A stretch of DNA of 64,000 bases from Torymus aiolomorphi (taxonomy: Eukaryota > Arthropoda > Insecta > Hymenoptera > Torymidae). The stretch's first letter is position 1; every line of letters starts with the position of its first letter. The translations under genes and the position numbers were made by a program. The notes below the pieces were generated by a model. That model had not been told where the DNA came from and made no database searches. It saw only the letters and a program-made list of their open reading frames with translations. The DNA is taken from the NCBI GenBank assembly GCA_036365515.1, contig CM070874.1, positions 172,473,797-172,537,796 of the forward strand, written 5' to 3'. Positions 23,321-35,169 of the stretch are shown here, one piece after another.

Positions 23321-23394
<74 letters not shown>
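23321..23394. repeat. (TA)n microsatellite at the Helitron 1 3' end
   Basis: About 74 bp of TA. Helitron 1 ends CTAG directly against it. Confidence 0.98.
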
Positions 23395-23395
<1 letters not shown>

Positions 23396-23398
23396 TAG

Positions 23399-24429
23399 GG
23401 GGTACCCCACGACTCGCTCCGCTCGTCAAACCCCATAAAAAATAAATTTAAAAATTTTATATTTTGGAATAAGAGAACAAATCACCCTGATGTTCATTAT
23501 TTTAAATTATTACACTTATTTTATTACTTATAAATTATTACTTATTTTATTACTTACTTTATAAATATTGAACAATGTTTTAAATTTAACCAATAACTGT
23601 GTTGCTTTAATTCGTTTCATATAAACTTTATTAACTATAAAGATTGGTTGAAGAGATGAACAGTTTTCCACGTCACCCTGGGGGTACTGTTCATGGACCG
23701 TTGGATTGTTATTTTAAATGGCATCCTTCGCCAATAGCCCTACATTACCACTATACCTAAAATTTTATGAAATTTTATTAAATATATTTTTATATCATTT
23801 ATATTACATTTTGAAATTTAGGAAAATAATAAACTAAAAATAAATTATATGATTTATATTATCTTTAATATACCCTTGAGTGTTTCTATAAGCTTTTTAT
23901 TATTTAAAACCATATATATTTATTTGTTCCTTTTATATATATTTTTGCTTTTAAACATTATATTGGATACATAAAAAAATCTAATATAATTTATTGTAAA
24001 TTATTTTAAAATTAATATAATTTTATTTTCCTTAAATTTCAAATATTCCATTTTCATACTTAATAATAATTTACTTAATAATAATTTTCTTTTATTTCAT
24101 TGAATTTTTATATTTATTACTTCTATTTAAAATTTACAAAAATATTTATAAAAAAATAATTATCAAATTTTTAATTAAATTTTCTTTAACATATCCTGTG
24201 ACGTTTTTGTAAGCTATTTATAATATGGAAATATATATTTTTATTTTTTCTGTTATGTATATTTTTGCTTATAAACATTATATTGGATACGTGAAAGAAG
24301 TTAATGTAAAATAATAGAATTAAAAATTAATATAACTTAATACTATTTTTGTGAAATTTCAAATATTTTATACTAAAAAATTGAGTTTAAATTGTATATT
24401 GAAAATATTATGTTTGCTTTTGATTTATT
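23399..24429 (-). other. Helitron 1 noncoding 3' region
   Basis: AT-rich sequence between the WDP ORF and the 3' hairpin. The part at about 23635-23750 is repeated in inverted orientation at about 36560-36675. Confidence 0.6.
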
Positions 24430-24839
24430 TTATTTTTCATATTTTTTAATTAAATTTTGGAAATAATTTAAATCACATTCTATAAGTAAATTATTACAAT
24501 AGTTATTATACTTGTTTCCTTCTTTTACATGAGTTTCTATTATTTCATTCAATTTGTCTAATTTTGTAGCATCTTTTAAATTATATACTTCTATGTATTT
24601 ATTTTGTGTTGGATCCCAAATTAACGGTGTCTGTATCATAGTAATATTGTTATTATATTCATTGATATAATTATTTAAATGTATTTCGCATTCGTTTTGT
24701 TCATTTATATGATCCTGTAACTGTTCGTTTAATTCATCTAATTCTCTTGCGTGTTTTATACTACTCACAATTCAATATACATATTTTGCACAGGATCCCA
24801 TCTTAATGGACTAGGTTTTGAATCACCTTGTTCAGCCAT
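24430..24839 (-). pseudogene. Helitron 1 small 'WDP' protein, frameshifted
   Basis: From the ATG at 24839 the product starts MAEQGDSKPSPLRWDP, shifts frame near 24775, and continues to 24430 with a second module (TPLIWDPTQNKYIEVY) followed by LDKLNEIIETHVKEGNKY. It has two related modules of about 60 residues, each starting PL.WDP..K.YIEV and then helical with an N.Y..NLL/NLI pattern. Helitron 2 carries the same ORF at the same place, downstream of the helicase. I do not know the family; a function in transposition is inference only. Confidence 0.65.
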
Positions 24840-24899
24840 CTTATATTTTACTAAATAATAGTTAATTACATTAACAAAAGTAATTTACATTAAATGTAT

Positions 24900-25973
24900 T
24901 ATAACGCGTGCGCAAGTTAGGTAATTCGAGATTCGAATTACCCGCGCCGAGCAGACATGCTCACTGGGGGCGCGAGCGCGCGAGCATTCTGACCGGATTA
25001 GAACGGTCTCGCGACGCGTAATATGCCCGTCGCGTACCCGCGAAGCTGCTACGGCTTTATGCGAGTCACGGCAGCCATCTCCGTGTCTGCCTTCGCGCCG
25101 AAAGCATCTCCTCCGTGTCTCTCGTAAGTTACCTTGTCCGCGCCGTCCTATCGTGTTTTAGGATTCCCGCGAGAGTAGTGGAGGCGCCGATGTAGTGTCT
25201 TCGTGCAAAAGAGAGACAGAGAGAGAGAGAGCGATACCGAGCCGCGTGAGCCGCACGAGACTGCGAGCGAGGAGCCGGCAGCCAGCCCGCCTGCCGACCC
25301 AATACCGCGAGCAAGAGAGAGAGAGAAAGAGAGCGCAACTGCTGTGCGAGCGACAGAGAGCGAGGGAGAGCCGAGTGCACCGGCTGCTCCTTCCTAACGT
25401 AAGTTTTCTACTCTCCTCTCGCGGGTTTATTGTAAAGGCTCGCACGGAAATCGCCCCGTGCAAGCTTTCTGTGCCGTGTACGTGCGGGTGTGTGTCAGCC
25501 CGCCGTACTTTAACACCGCGCGCGATATTAGCAGCTTCGCCGCGCGCCCTATTGTTCGCGCGTTTGAATCTTAACTGTCGCGCGCGAATTAACTTATTGT
25601 TTTAACCAGCACTGGTTAGGTGCTTATAATTACCATTGGTTTTAATATACTGTGATATCTAGTTACTCGTCGCGTTGTTCAATACAACCTGTCCTTCTTC
25701 CGATACCGCCGCCTCGGCGGGAAAACGACTCCGCCGGTCGTTTTCATATCTGAGTATAGCGGCCGCGCGCTTTACTCGTCGAGCGCGCGCTTTTCACTCA
25801 GCGATCCAAATAGTTGGAAAGCGAAGTTCGTGTGCGATCTTCGCGTTTTTTTCGGGATTCCAGGAGCAGATCCCCGGGCAATTCATTTTAGTCTGACACC
25901 CACGGCACCGTGTTCTAGGGCATCGCTGGCCTGTGGCTTGTTGGGATTTTACCCCACTAGCCATCCCGTTACA
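24900..25973 (+). repeat. 5' LTR of G2
   Basis: 1074 bp, starting TATAACGCG (TGTAACGCG in the 3' LTR) and ending CCCGTTACA. It is highly similar to the 3' LTR, with scattered substitutions and small indels. It contains two strong donor-like sites, CTCGTAAGTTACC (about 25126) and AACGTAAGT (about 25398), which could feed the acceptor before ORF3. A GA-rich tract lies at about 25207-25375. The ORFs on both strands are not genes. Confidence 0.95.
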
Positions 25974-25975
25974 AC

Positions 25976-25993
25976 TGGCGCCACAACGTTTTG
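25976..25993 (+). promoter_or_regulatory. Primer-binding site, tRNA-Lys-like
   Basis: TGGCGCCACAACGTTTTGG starts 2 bp after the LTR. It resembles the TGGCGCCCAACGTGGGG site that pairs with tRNA-Lys in insect gypsy, with an extra A. The tRNA assignment is inferred. Confidence 0.6.
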
Positions 25994-26464
25994 GGGGTGG
26001 AGAAGGACCCGCGGCGAAGCATGGCGCGAAGAAACTCAGCAGCGTAGCTGAGCGTAAGCTGCAAAGATCTTGATCGCGAAATTTTTGTGCGTTAGGTAAT
26101 TGGTTTTAACAATTAAAATTTTTTTAATAACAATTAATTTTTTTTAACGACAAAAATTTTTTTAAGCGATAATTAATTGTTTTTAATTAATTTTTTTCTC
26201 GACTCGAAAATTTTTTTTCTCCTCTCGTATTTTCGATACGAATTATTTTTTAGTGGACGAAAAATAAAATTTTTTTTCTTTTCTCGTGCCGTTAGTGGAA
26301 AATCGAGAGAAAGTCGGCAGGCACTCTCGGAACAAAAAGTTGACTGTGCGCCCGAGTAAAAGCATGAGCGCAAAAATCCCCTCGCAATTTAAAATTGTTT
26401 TTTTATTTTTTTTAGGTGAAAATTGTATTTATTTTTCGTGTTTTTTGGTGATATTGTCCGTTTT

Positions 26465-26527
<63 letters not shown>

Positions 26528-26664
26528 CAGGACTTATGTTGACATCGCGTGTTAATATTTATGTAAAATTAACACGTAAAAATTATGCGGACGTCCGCAT
26601 AAGTACCGCAAAGTCAGCATAAGTCTCGCACCAGTTCAGAAAGTGTCTGCATAAGTCACGTTCC

Positions 26665-26695
<31 letters not shown>

Positions 26696-26985
26696 TTTTC
26701 ACATATATTTATTTTAAAATTAAAAGTGCGAGTAGTTGAGCGTAATTAATTACAAACAGTAATTAATTACAGAAATAGCTTTTGTTTTTTTTAGAACCAC
26801 ATACGGGAAATCCTCGCGCGTTATCGAGGTTAAGAGCAACCGCCGTAGCTCTTAGAAAATAACCTGGGTTCGCGTTGAAAAAGCTAGCTCACGTGTTGAA
26901 TAGGTAAACTCTCTCTGCCATCAATACAGATACTACTCGCGCTAGTAAAATAAGTTCGTGGGGAATCGCACAGCCAATTGACACC
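25994..26985 (+). other. G2 untranslated leader
   Basis: A low-complexity, T-rich leader between the primer site and gag. It contains TA runs at 26469-26522 and 26665-26690 that enclose iteron block 7. No coding sequence is supported. Confidence 0.7.
26523..26664. mobile_element. Iteron block 7 (motif ACTTATGCGGAC) inside the G2 leader
   Basis: Flanked by (TA)n on both sides. The motif occurs at 26531-26543 (GACTTATGTTGAC), as a perfect palindrome at 26585-26600 (ATGCGGACGTCCGCAT) extended by AAGT, and inverted at 26613-26625 and 26645-26659. The ATTATTTCTTTAGTCA core is absent; a hairpin (CGTGTTAAT...ATTAACACG type, 26548-26576) lies where the core should be. Read on the minus strand the order is direct, direct, direct/inverted pair, hairpin, inverted. 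Confidence 0.7.
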
Positions 26986-29220
26986 ATGGCCCGATCATCG
27001 CAATTTGCGAAATCTGCGATACTCAATTGGGCCTATACACAGCCCGAAGAGGAAATAAACGAGGCCATGCAAGCCCTTGGTCTACAGCAGTCAGATCTGC
27101 AGTCAGTAAATATGCTGACAGCGATCAAGTGGTTTATGGGCGATTATAGTGCCGCCAATTTCGTGCTAGAGCCGGAGCTGTCGGAGTAGCAAGCGTTTGC
27201 TAAATGCGAGCAGTCCCGAAGGGCGTTCATCGACTTAACGTTGATGAACAAATCTTGGTCGACTATTGTGGATCCCAATACTGACCCAGAACACCCGCAC
27301 CCGTTCATAACGCCCCTTGATGACCCGATAGTGATGCAGAAACTCTCGGAGGTTCGGAGGATGAACGCTCCACAACAAGCACATAATGCAGTGGTGGAGC
27401 CAGCGGAAGAGGCAAACGGCCAGGAGGGTTCCGGGACAGAGATATTGAGCTCTGCAGCACCCACCGGGTCATCTCCAGCCGAAGCCGAGGGACAGCTTCA
27501 ACAGCAACAGCTCCAACAGCAACAACTGCAGCAGCAGCAAATACAGCAGCAGCAAAGGCAGCAACAGCAGATGGGGCAGCAGCGACGGCAGCAACAGCAA
27601 CAACAGCAGGAGCAGCCGCAGTGGCAGCAAGTGCTCCTGGAAGAGCAGCGCAGGCAACGATAATACCAGCGCAACTACGAAGAAAAGTCGTTGTTAGCAC
27701 GAAATGGGCAGCAAGGGTTCTGGCAGCAATCACGAAATCCGCCACAGCCGCAAAACTTGGAGTGGCCGCGACAACGTGAGTCGCGAACCACTGGGATAGC
27801 AGTCGGAGACAATATATTATCGGAGCAGCTACTGGCGGTGATCAAAACACTCGTCGAAGAGGTTGAAGAGCATAAAGAGAATGTACGAATACTTCAAGGA
27901 GCTCGATATCCAACCTCAAGTACGCACTTGGAGGGAGTTCAACTCCCAAGCACGGGCCGTAGACGGGGAGCACCGCATGTGAACTTCCAAGCCACGTTCA
28001 CGTACGCGGAGTTTAACAGCAGCAGCCCGAGTCTCCAGTCTCCAACAGAGGCTGGGAGGAATAATACCAGAAATTCTTCCCAGCGCCAGACTAGGAATGG
28101 TGCGACCCAGGACCCGTCTGAGAGGCATATATATTTGCCTCAGTAGACGAACCGTGATGTGGGCCAGATAGTCCGAAAATGGCACATCAGGTTCTCAGGG
28201 TCCTGAAAGGAGCAGAACGTCGAGTTATTCCTCACAAGAATAGAGGAATGCAGAACTCTAGCTAATCTGACATACGACGAGGTGCTTTCGTCGTTGTCAG
28301 AGCTCCTAACTGGGGTAGCAGCAACCTGGTACCGGAGTAACCACCACACATGGCGATCTCATAGAGGCCATAACGCACATGTATGGCGGGGACAGGGGAC
28401 ATCAGCAGCGCGTCATGGCGGAAATAAACGCGAGGACTCAAGGCAGAAATGAACTTACGCGTGATTACGTAGTAAATCTACAAGCCATGATCCTAAAGTT
28501 GGTTCCGGTGCCTAGCATCGCTCAACAGTTAGACATGTTGCACCGGAACATGAGGCCAGAACTGCAAAAGATGGTAATGCGAAATCAAATTACGAATTAC
28601 CGAGGGCTCCTGGACCTGACCCGGGAAGCCGAATTAGCGCTCGCGGCAGATAAGGTATATCAATCGCCACCACCGCCCGAGCGCACGTACATGCCAGAAT
28701 TTGCCTACGTGCCGACTGAGCCGCCCACGGATCAGCGGAAAAAGCAGAATCCAAACGTGGCGGCGATGGGGCACCAACAGCACGAGCCTCGAGAGAGCCT
28801 CGAGGCTATGTTCCGTCGGGTCATGGCCGAATGCTTATCGGCCTTGAAAAAGAAAAGCATCGACGAGAACAAGGGGCAAAAGCCTAGCCCGCCGCCAACC
28901 AGAAAACCTAAGAAGAAGGGTAACTGGGAAACTAGGTGGCGGGAGGGCGGGCAAATTACAAACCAGCCTAGTGGGGGTAGTAGCTCGACCCACCAGGCTA
29001 GGCCGCAAAGTCCAAGAAATGACGGACCTCCACAAAGGCAAGAGTACCAAAGAGAATCCGGATATGAGCAAAAGAGAGGCAACAAGCCCAATGGTGTCGG
29101 AAACCAACAGGGAAACGGCCAGGGGGCAGGTAAACACGACCACATACCCGCCCCAGCTCTCTCACCAGAGACCGAGGGTAACTCGGTCCAATCGTCTGCA
29201 GTAGAGAGGAAAGAAGTGCC
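26986..29220 (+). pseudogene. gag: G2 gag, with poly-Gln tract
   Basis: The ATG at 26986 follows the leader. One frame runs to about 28350 but is cut by TAG 27187-27189, TAA 27661-27663, TAG 28144-28146 and TGA 28204-28206, then shifts to the frame fused with pol. A Gln-rich stretch covers about 27490-27640. The Gag core lies at about 28210-28660 (VELFLTRIEECRTL, SELLTGVAATWYRS, MYGGDRGHQQRVMAEI, NYRGLLDLTREAELAL). No CCHC knuckle is visible; the C-terminal part is basic and Pro/Gln/Asn-rich. Confidence 0.88.
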
Positions 29221-32200
29221 CGTGATTCAACCGAATAAAGTCAACCAAGAAACTTGCTCGCGATGGTGGTTTCAAGTAGGTGTAGCCGGTTATAGGCTAC
29301 GAGCACTCTTCGATACAGGAGCTTCATGGACTGGGATGAATTCCATCGGCCTACAGCTCGCTACGGCTTGTGGAAAAGAGTTAATCCCAGCCAGCGGCCT
29401 AACGGCACGGGTGGCAAACGGGCAAAGCATAGCAGTGGTTCGCTATGTGTATCTGCCCATGGTCGTGGCTGGCGTGTGCAAAGAAGTGCGCGTCGCAATA
29501 ATGCCAGATCTAGATACGGAGTGCTACTTGGGGGTAAATTTCATTAAGATGTTTAGCGCTGTCTTAAACCCCACAGATAACACGCTGCATCTCAAGGATG
29601 ACGATGCAAGCGTAAAGTTAGAAGTAGCCGCCATAACCGCAAACAACACCGTGTCCGTATCAGCTATAGGGTTGGCGGATCCAACAGAAGAACAGCGCAA
29701 AGAGGTAGAAGCTTTAGTAGCTGAGCTGATCGGTAGCAGCCTGGCACCACTAGGGTGTACTTCGTGGATCGAGCATGCAATAGACGTCGGATCTACAAGA
29801 CCCATTAAACAGAAGTACTACCCTGTATCTCAGAAACTCGCGGAAGAGATGCACAAACAGATGAAGGAAATGCTAGTCGCGGGAATAATAGAACCCTCGA
29901 CAAGTGGCTGGTCAAGTCCAGTGGTAATGGTACGCAAGTCAAACGGGAAGTTCCGTTTCTGCGTGGACTTCAGAAAAGTGAACGCAGCGTCAAGGCCAGA
30001 CGCGTACCCTTTACCATACATGGAAAGTATCTTGCGCAAACTGCAGAAAGCGCGATACATCTCCACGTTGGATTTAAGCAGTGCGTACCACCAGATACCA
30101 CTTAGTCCGGAGTCGAAAGAGACTACGGCCTCCACCGTGCCAGGCAAATGGCTTTTCTAATTTACGAGAATGCCCTACGGTCTTTCGTAAGCCGGAGCGT
30201 CCTTCCAGAGGCTGATTGACAAAGTCATCGGCCCCGAACTCGAACCTTTTGCTTACTCGTATCTCGACGATATAACAATAGTCACAGAGACATTCGAGGA
30301 GCATAAAAAGGTTCTAAACAGAGTTCTGGACAGGATACAGGACGCGGGCCTCACAATAAATCGCGAGAAGAGCGTCTTCTGTCGCGATGAGGTGCAATAT
30401 CTCGGGGTCATAGTAAATAGAGATGGTTTTAAGCCAGACCCCGAGAAAATAAATCCCATCATGGAATATCCGGTACCCAAAAACCACCGTCAGCTGAGAC
30501 GCTTCTTAGGAATGGCCTCGTGGTATAGAAAGTTTTTATCGAACTTCGCCACAATTGCTGAACCACTGACCGAATTAACGAAAAAGGATCGGAAATATGA
30601 GTGGTCAACGGCACAAGCAGAGGCCTTCCAAAAGCTCAAAGCGCTAGTAGCTTCTGCACCGATTCTACACAGACCGGTATCTAACGCGCAGTTCGTGGTG
30701 CAAACTGACGCAAGCGATACAGGTCTGGGAGCGGTGCTATACCAAATAATTGACGGCGATGAAAGAGTCCTAGAGTTTGCGAATCGAACTCTGAGCGCAG
30801 CCGAGAGGAATTATAGCGAGACGGAACGAGAATGCCTAGCAATTCTCTGGGCAATTAAAAACTTCCGTCCGTATATAGAGGCCTACGACTTCAAGGTTAT
30901 CACGGACCATAGCAGCTTGAAGTGGCTCCGTGACCTCCAAAACCCGACCGGCAGGTTAGCTAGGTGGGCTTTGGAGCTACAGAACCACAGTTTCACGGTC
31001 GAACATCGAAAGGGCTCGTTGTACAATGTCCCAGATGCCCCTTCACGGATGTTCGAGGAAGAAGAGCCAGCGGTCGCCACGTTAGAGCTCGAGCTCGATA
31101 CAAACGACCACTGGTACCTTAAGATCGTGAAAGAGGTTCAACAGCAGCCGCGAGACTTCCCTACGTTCAAGCTGACGGGGGGAGACTGTCCAAGTACAAC
31201 CCTAATGAAGTCATAGACGAATCTCTCGGCGACGACGATGCATGGAAGTTAGCAGTCCCTCACGAAAAGCTACGCGAAGTACTGAGAGAATGCCATGACT
31301 TTCCAAATGCTGGGCACTTGGGCCGCGAGAAAACTCTAGAGAGAGAGTAAGGCGGAAGTATTATTGGCCACACATGTCTCGAGATGTGGCCAGATACGTG
31401 AACCAGTGCCAAATTTGCCAGCAGTGCAAAGTCGAACAGCGCGCTTCAGCAGGATTCATGGGACGTCGCATTACGGAACGTCCATGGCAAATCGTGGCCA
31501 GCGACATTATGGGACCCCTCGCTAAAATCAAGCACGGCCACGAATACATTCTTATCTTCCAGGACCTGTTCACACGCTGGATCGAAGTAATTCCGATAAA
31601 AAGGGCAGATGGCAAATCGGTGATGAAAGGGCTCAACGAACGAGTATGTCTGCGGTTCGGAGTCCCCGAGGTGTTTCTCTGCGATAATGGGAGTGAATTT
31701 AAGAATGCACCCTCAAGCCAATCTCGTCGAGCGTATGAACCGAACGGTGAAGACCATGATCATGTCCTACGCTGAGGAGAATCACCGGTCCTGGGATGAG
31801 CATCTGAACGAGCTGGCGTTCGCGTACAATACGGCCGAACACAGCTCTACCAAAATAAGTCCTGCCATGCTCATTTACGGTCGAAAGCCTGACCCACGGA
31901 AGACACGAAGGCGGGAGGAATACAGGTTAGCCGAAGAGCAAAGGCAGCAAGAGGCGATAAATAATTGGGTGACGCGCATGGACAAGCTCCGCGAATTGCA
32001 CGCTCGGGCGGCGGCCGACGCGCAAGCGGAGCAAGCGAGACAAGCCAAATATTATGACGCTCATCGTCGACCTCCAGAATTCTGTCTAGGCGATCGTGTA
32101 TGGAGAGAGAATAAGGTACTATCCTCAGCAGCTGAGGGGATATCTGTCAAATTAGCCCCGAAGTACGCGGGGCCCTACACGATTGTGAATATTCTAGGCG

Positions 32201-32622
32201 AAAACACCTATGAGATCCAAGGTGAGGATGGTCGAATGATCAGTCCCGTCCATGCGCAGCAACTCAAGCGACACGTCTCCGCAGAAGAGCCCAAGGACTA
32301 CTTGGACAAAAGTAGTCAAGAAGTAGCCCAGTCGCTAACACCGAGGGACTCTTCAGCCGAACGTAACGTGCCAGCGGGCAACAGAGTTAGCCAGGGGAAT
32401 GTACAGCCTCAGACGACGGCTAAGAGGCGCGGTCCACCTCGTAAGACCGCGCTATTAGTTAGGCCAGGAAAGCGTGCCATCGACGGCCGACCTACGCGTA
32501 TGGTCGGTCCAACAGAGTCCAAGCGAGGCTCAGGAATGCCAAAGGGCTCGAAGAAGAAGCCTGCACCTGCGGATGTCGGGCCAATTAGCCCCCGTCGAAC
32601 CCGAGCGTCCAAAAAGCGCTAA
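29221..32622 (+). pseudogene. pol: G2 pol: protease - RT - RNase H - integrase
   Basis: Protease: ALFDTGASWTGM (about 29308). RT: IIEPSTSGWSSPVVMV, FRFCVDFRKVNAAS, ISTLDLSSAYHQIPL, then YSYLDDITIV (about 30253). Two in-frame TAA codons (30158-30160, 30188-30190) fall in the conserved FTRMPYGL region. RNase H: QTDASDTGLGAVL, TERECLAILWAIKNF, ITDHSSLKWL. Integrase: the frame shifts near 31182 and again near 31340; HLGREK, CQIC, ASDIMGPL and LCDNGSEFKN are present. A deletion of about 25 residues then removes the segment between the second D and HPQANLVERMNRT, breaking the D,D35E spacing. The C-terminal domain has YYDAHRR and YAGPYTIV. The product ends at TAA near 32620 with a Lys/Arg-rich tail. 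Confidence 0.95.
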
Positions 32623-32708
32623 CTGTGTCGTCCAAGAATTATGCTGTCCGTACTAACCCGTGTTCGTCCTTGTTTTCCGATCCTCAGGCTCACCTCTTTC
32701 CGGGATCA

Positions 32709-32726
32709 ATTTTCCTTTTGCAGGAC
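32709..32726 (+). promoter_or_regulatory. Splice-acceptor-like site before G2 ORF3
   Basis: The pyrimidine tract TTTTCCTTTTGCAG ends 3 bp before the ATG at 32727. It matches the placement in G1 (TTGCAG directly before ATG 2244). Confidence 0.55.
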
Positions 32727-33671
32727 ATGCCAGGCCTGACTCCAGAGGTAGTGGAGACGGCGAAGCGGGTGATCACCGGATTAATCCAGTGTCAACCTGA
32801 CCCCGCCGTTATCGACTTCCTCGAGCAGGTGGTGGAGGGGATAGATGCAGTGACGCTGAAACCTCCACCAGTGGAAGAACCCTCCACCCTAATGATTGAG
32901 GAGATAGAGGCACCGGAGCCCAGAAGGGGACCTTCAAGGCCGGCCGAGACAGGCGCCGGTCTGTCTCCGCTCCGGCGACCTCATCCCCCAAAGGAGCAGC
33001 GGGAGGATAGCGCGGCCCGGCCTCAAAAAGAGGCACCAGCCGAGCCGACTGGTACTGGCCGAGTCCCCGAAGAGGAGGCGGCCCGAGCCCATCATGCTGC
33101 GCCAGAAGTTGACGCCGGCGCGGCTCGGGCCGCAAAAGGAAAAAAGGAAGATGCTCCGACCTAGGCCCCAAATGGAGCACCGACCGATGAAGTCGGTGCG
33201 GCCTGGGTCCCGGTGGAGCAGGCTCTGGAGGAGGCGCGGCGCCTCAGCAAGTCCTCGAGCGCTGCGGAGGACGCTGCCCTGGCCGCACTGGAGGATTTTC
33301 TCCAGTGCCACGGTAAGGCCGGCGAGCGGCAAGCCGGAAAATGGGTCGGAATTGCCCAAGGTCGGCGAGAAGAGGTCGCGGCCGCCGCAGAGGCCAGGGC
33401 CGCCAGGCTGAGCCGCGCCGCCTTACTTAGGGAGGAGGAGGCTCGCCTGGCTCGTGCGCAGGAGCGCATGGAAGAGGCCCAGCGCCGTCTCCAGGAAGAA
33501 GACGAGCGCCTCCGAAAGGCGCTCGAAGAGGAGAAGGCTGCCCGGGAGGCATTGGACGCGCAGGCGCTTCCCTGGTGTTTCATGTGTGGTGAGCTTGGGG
33601 TAAAGAAGTCGAAGCACTGCCCCAACCAAGCTCGCCACAAGGGGCGCCGGACTTACTCCCGGGCCAGCTGA
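32727..33671 (+). pseudogene. G2 third ORF: coiled-coil protein with C-terminal CCCH zinc finger
   Basis: From the ATG at 32727 (MPGLTPEVVETAKRV) the frame is open to a single TAG at 33162-33164, then continues unbroken to TGA at 33669-33671. The first part is Pro/Glu/Arg-rich. The second has a long predicted coiled coil (EEEARLARAQERMEEAQRRL and on) and ends with C-X2-C-X10-C-X5-H (CFMCG...CPNQARH) plus a basic tail. G1 ORF3 has the same layout. The only lesion I see is the one TAG, so this is either a near-intact pseudogene or a product made by readthrough. No membrane segment is visible, so it is not an Env. Confidence 0.78.
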
Positions 33672-33860
33672 AGGGGCTAAGCCCCGAAGAGTTTTTTTTT
33701 TTTTTTTTTTCAATAAAAATTAAAAAAAAAAAATTAAGGCCACATTCCAATTCTTCCTAATTCCCTTTTAGAACCTCCTTCTACTAAAGCCTTACCACCC
33801 TACGTATAGGTACGACAACAGCCATGGATGGCAGAGCTGCTCGAGGTCCCCTAAGCAGCA

Positions 33861-33872
33861 TCAGGCGGGGGG
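33861..33872 (+). promoter_or_regulatory. Polypurine tract of G2
   Basis: AGGCGGGGGG directly precedes the 3' LTR. Confidence 0.8.
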
Positions 33873-34942
33873 TGTAACGCGTGCGCGAGTTAGGAAATTC
33901 GAGATTCGAATTACCCGCGCCGAGCAGGCATGCTCATTGGGGGCGCGAGCGCGCGAGCATTCTGACCGGATTAGAACGGTCTCGCGACGCGTAATATGCC
34001 CGTCGCGTACCCGCGAAGCTGCTACGGCTTTATGCGAGTCACGGCAGCCATCTTCGTGTCTGCCTTCGAGCCGAAAGCATCTCCTCCGTGTCTCTCGTAA
34101 GTTACCTCGTCCGCACCGTCCTATCGTGTTTTAGGATTACCGCGAGAGTAGTGGAGGCGCTGATATAGTGTGTTCGTGCGAAAGAGAGACAGAGAGAGAG
34201 CGATACCGAGCCGCGTGAGCCGCACGAGACTGCGAGCGAGGAGCCGGCAGCCAGCCCGCCTGCCGACCCAATACAGCAAGCAAGAGAGAGAGAGAAAGAG
34301 AGCGCAACTGGTTTGCGAGCGACAGGGAGCGAGACAGAGCCGAGTGCACCGGCTGCTCCTTCCTAACGTAAGTTATCTACTCCCCTCTCACGGGTTTATT
34401 GTAAAGGCTCGCACGGAAATCGCCCCGTGCGAGCTTTCTGTGCCGTGTCGTGCGGGTGTGTGTCAGCCCGCCGTACTTTAACACCGCGCGCGATATTAGC
34501 AGCTTCGCCGCGCGCCGTATTGTTCGCGCGTTTGTATCTTAACTGTCGCGCGCGAATTAACTTATTGTTTTAACCAGCACTTGCTAGGTGCTTGTAATTA
34601 CCATTGGTTTTAATATACTGTGATATCTAGTTACTCGTCGCGTTGTTCATTACAACCTGTCCTTCTCCCGAATACCGCCGCCTCCACGGGAAAACGACTC
34701 CGCCGGTCGTTTTCATATCTGAGTATAGCGGCCGCGCGCTTTACTCTTGGATCGCGCGCTTTTCACTGAGCAATCCAATTAGTTGGAAAGCGAAGTTCGT
34801 GTGCGATCTTCGCGTTGTTTTCGGGATTCCAGGAGCAGATCCCAGGGCAAGTCATTTTAGTCTGACACCCGCGGCACCGTGTTCTAGGACATCGCTGGCC
34901 TGTGGCTTGTTGGAATTTTCCCCCACTATCCATCGCGTTACA
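33873..34942 (+). repeat. 3' LTR of G2
   Basis: 1070 bp, TGTAACGCG...CGCGTTACA, a perfect 9-bp inverted terminus. It pairs with 24900-25973 and is followed by GTAT. Confidence 0.96.
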
Positions 34943-35169
34943 GTATAATTAAAGTAAAATTTAATTATATTATGTAATTAATTATTGTTTTATTTTTTTT
35001 CTTAAATTATTTGGATTAATTATATTATGTTATTATTCTAATATCGTTAAGAAGATCATAATATTAAAATATCATATGAATATTTTATTGTATATTTTTT
35101 AACTTTTAAAATGTTATTATTTTATTTATACTATTATTAGTTTATTATATTATAATCTTATTATTTAAA

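Larger units (their letters stand above)
24900..34942 (+). mobile_element. Ty3/gypsy retrotransposon G2, full-length but decayed
   Basis: Two LTRs of about 1.07 kb, a primer-binding site, gag-pol, a third ORF and a polypurine tract, flanked by GTAT on both sides (24896-24899, 34943-34946). It inserted into Helitron 1 between the helicase and the WDP ORF. All coding regions carry stops or frameshifts, and integrase has a deletion. The leader contains iteron block 7 between two TA runs. Confidence 0.97.

Noticed and set aside
25129..25605. Ser/Leu-rich and Arg/Glu-rich ORFs on both strands (also at 34137-34481 and 3727-3946)
   Set aside because: They fall inside LTRs and come from GA-rich tracts; none has a domain, and the pairs are strand shadows.
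27490..27663. Poly-Gln ORF as a host transcription factor
   Set aside because: It lies in frame with gag of G2, between its start codon and the Gag core.
32727..33671. Third ORF as an envelope gene
   Set aside because: No signal peptide, membrane anchor or glycoprotein motif; it is charged and helical with a zinc finger.
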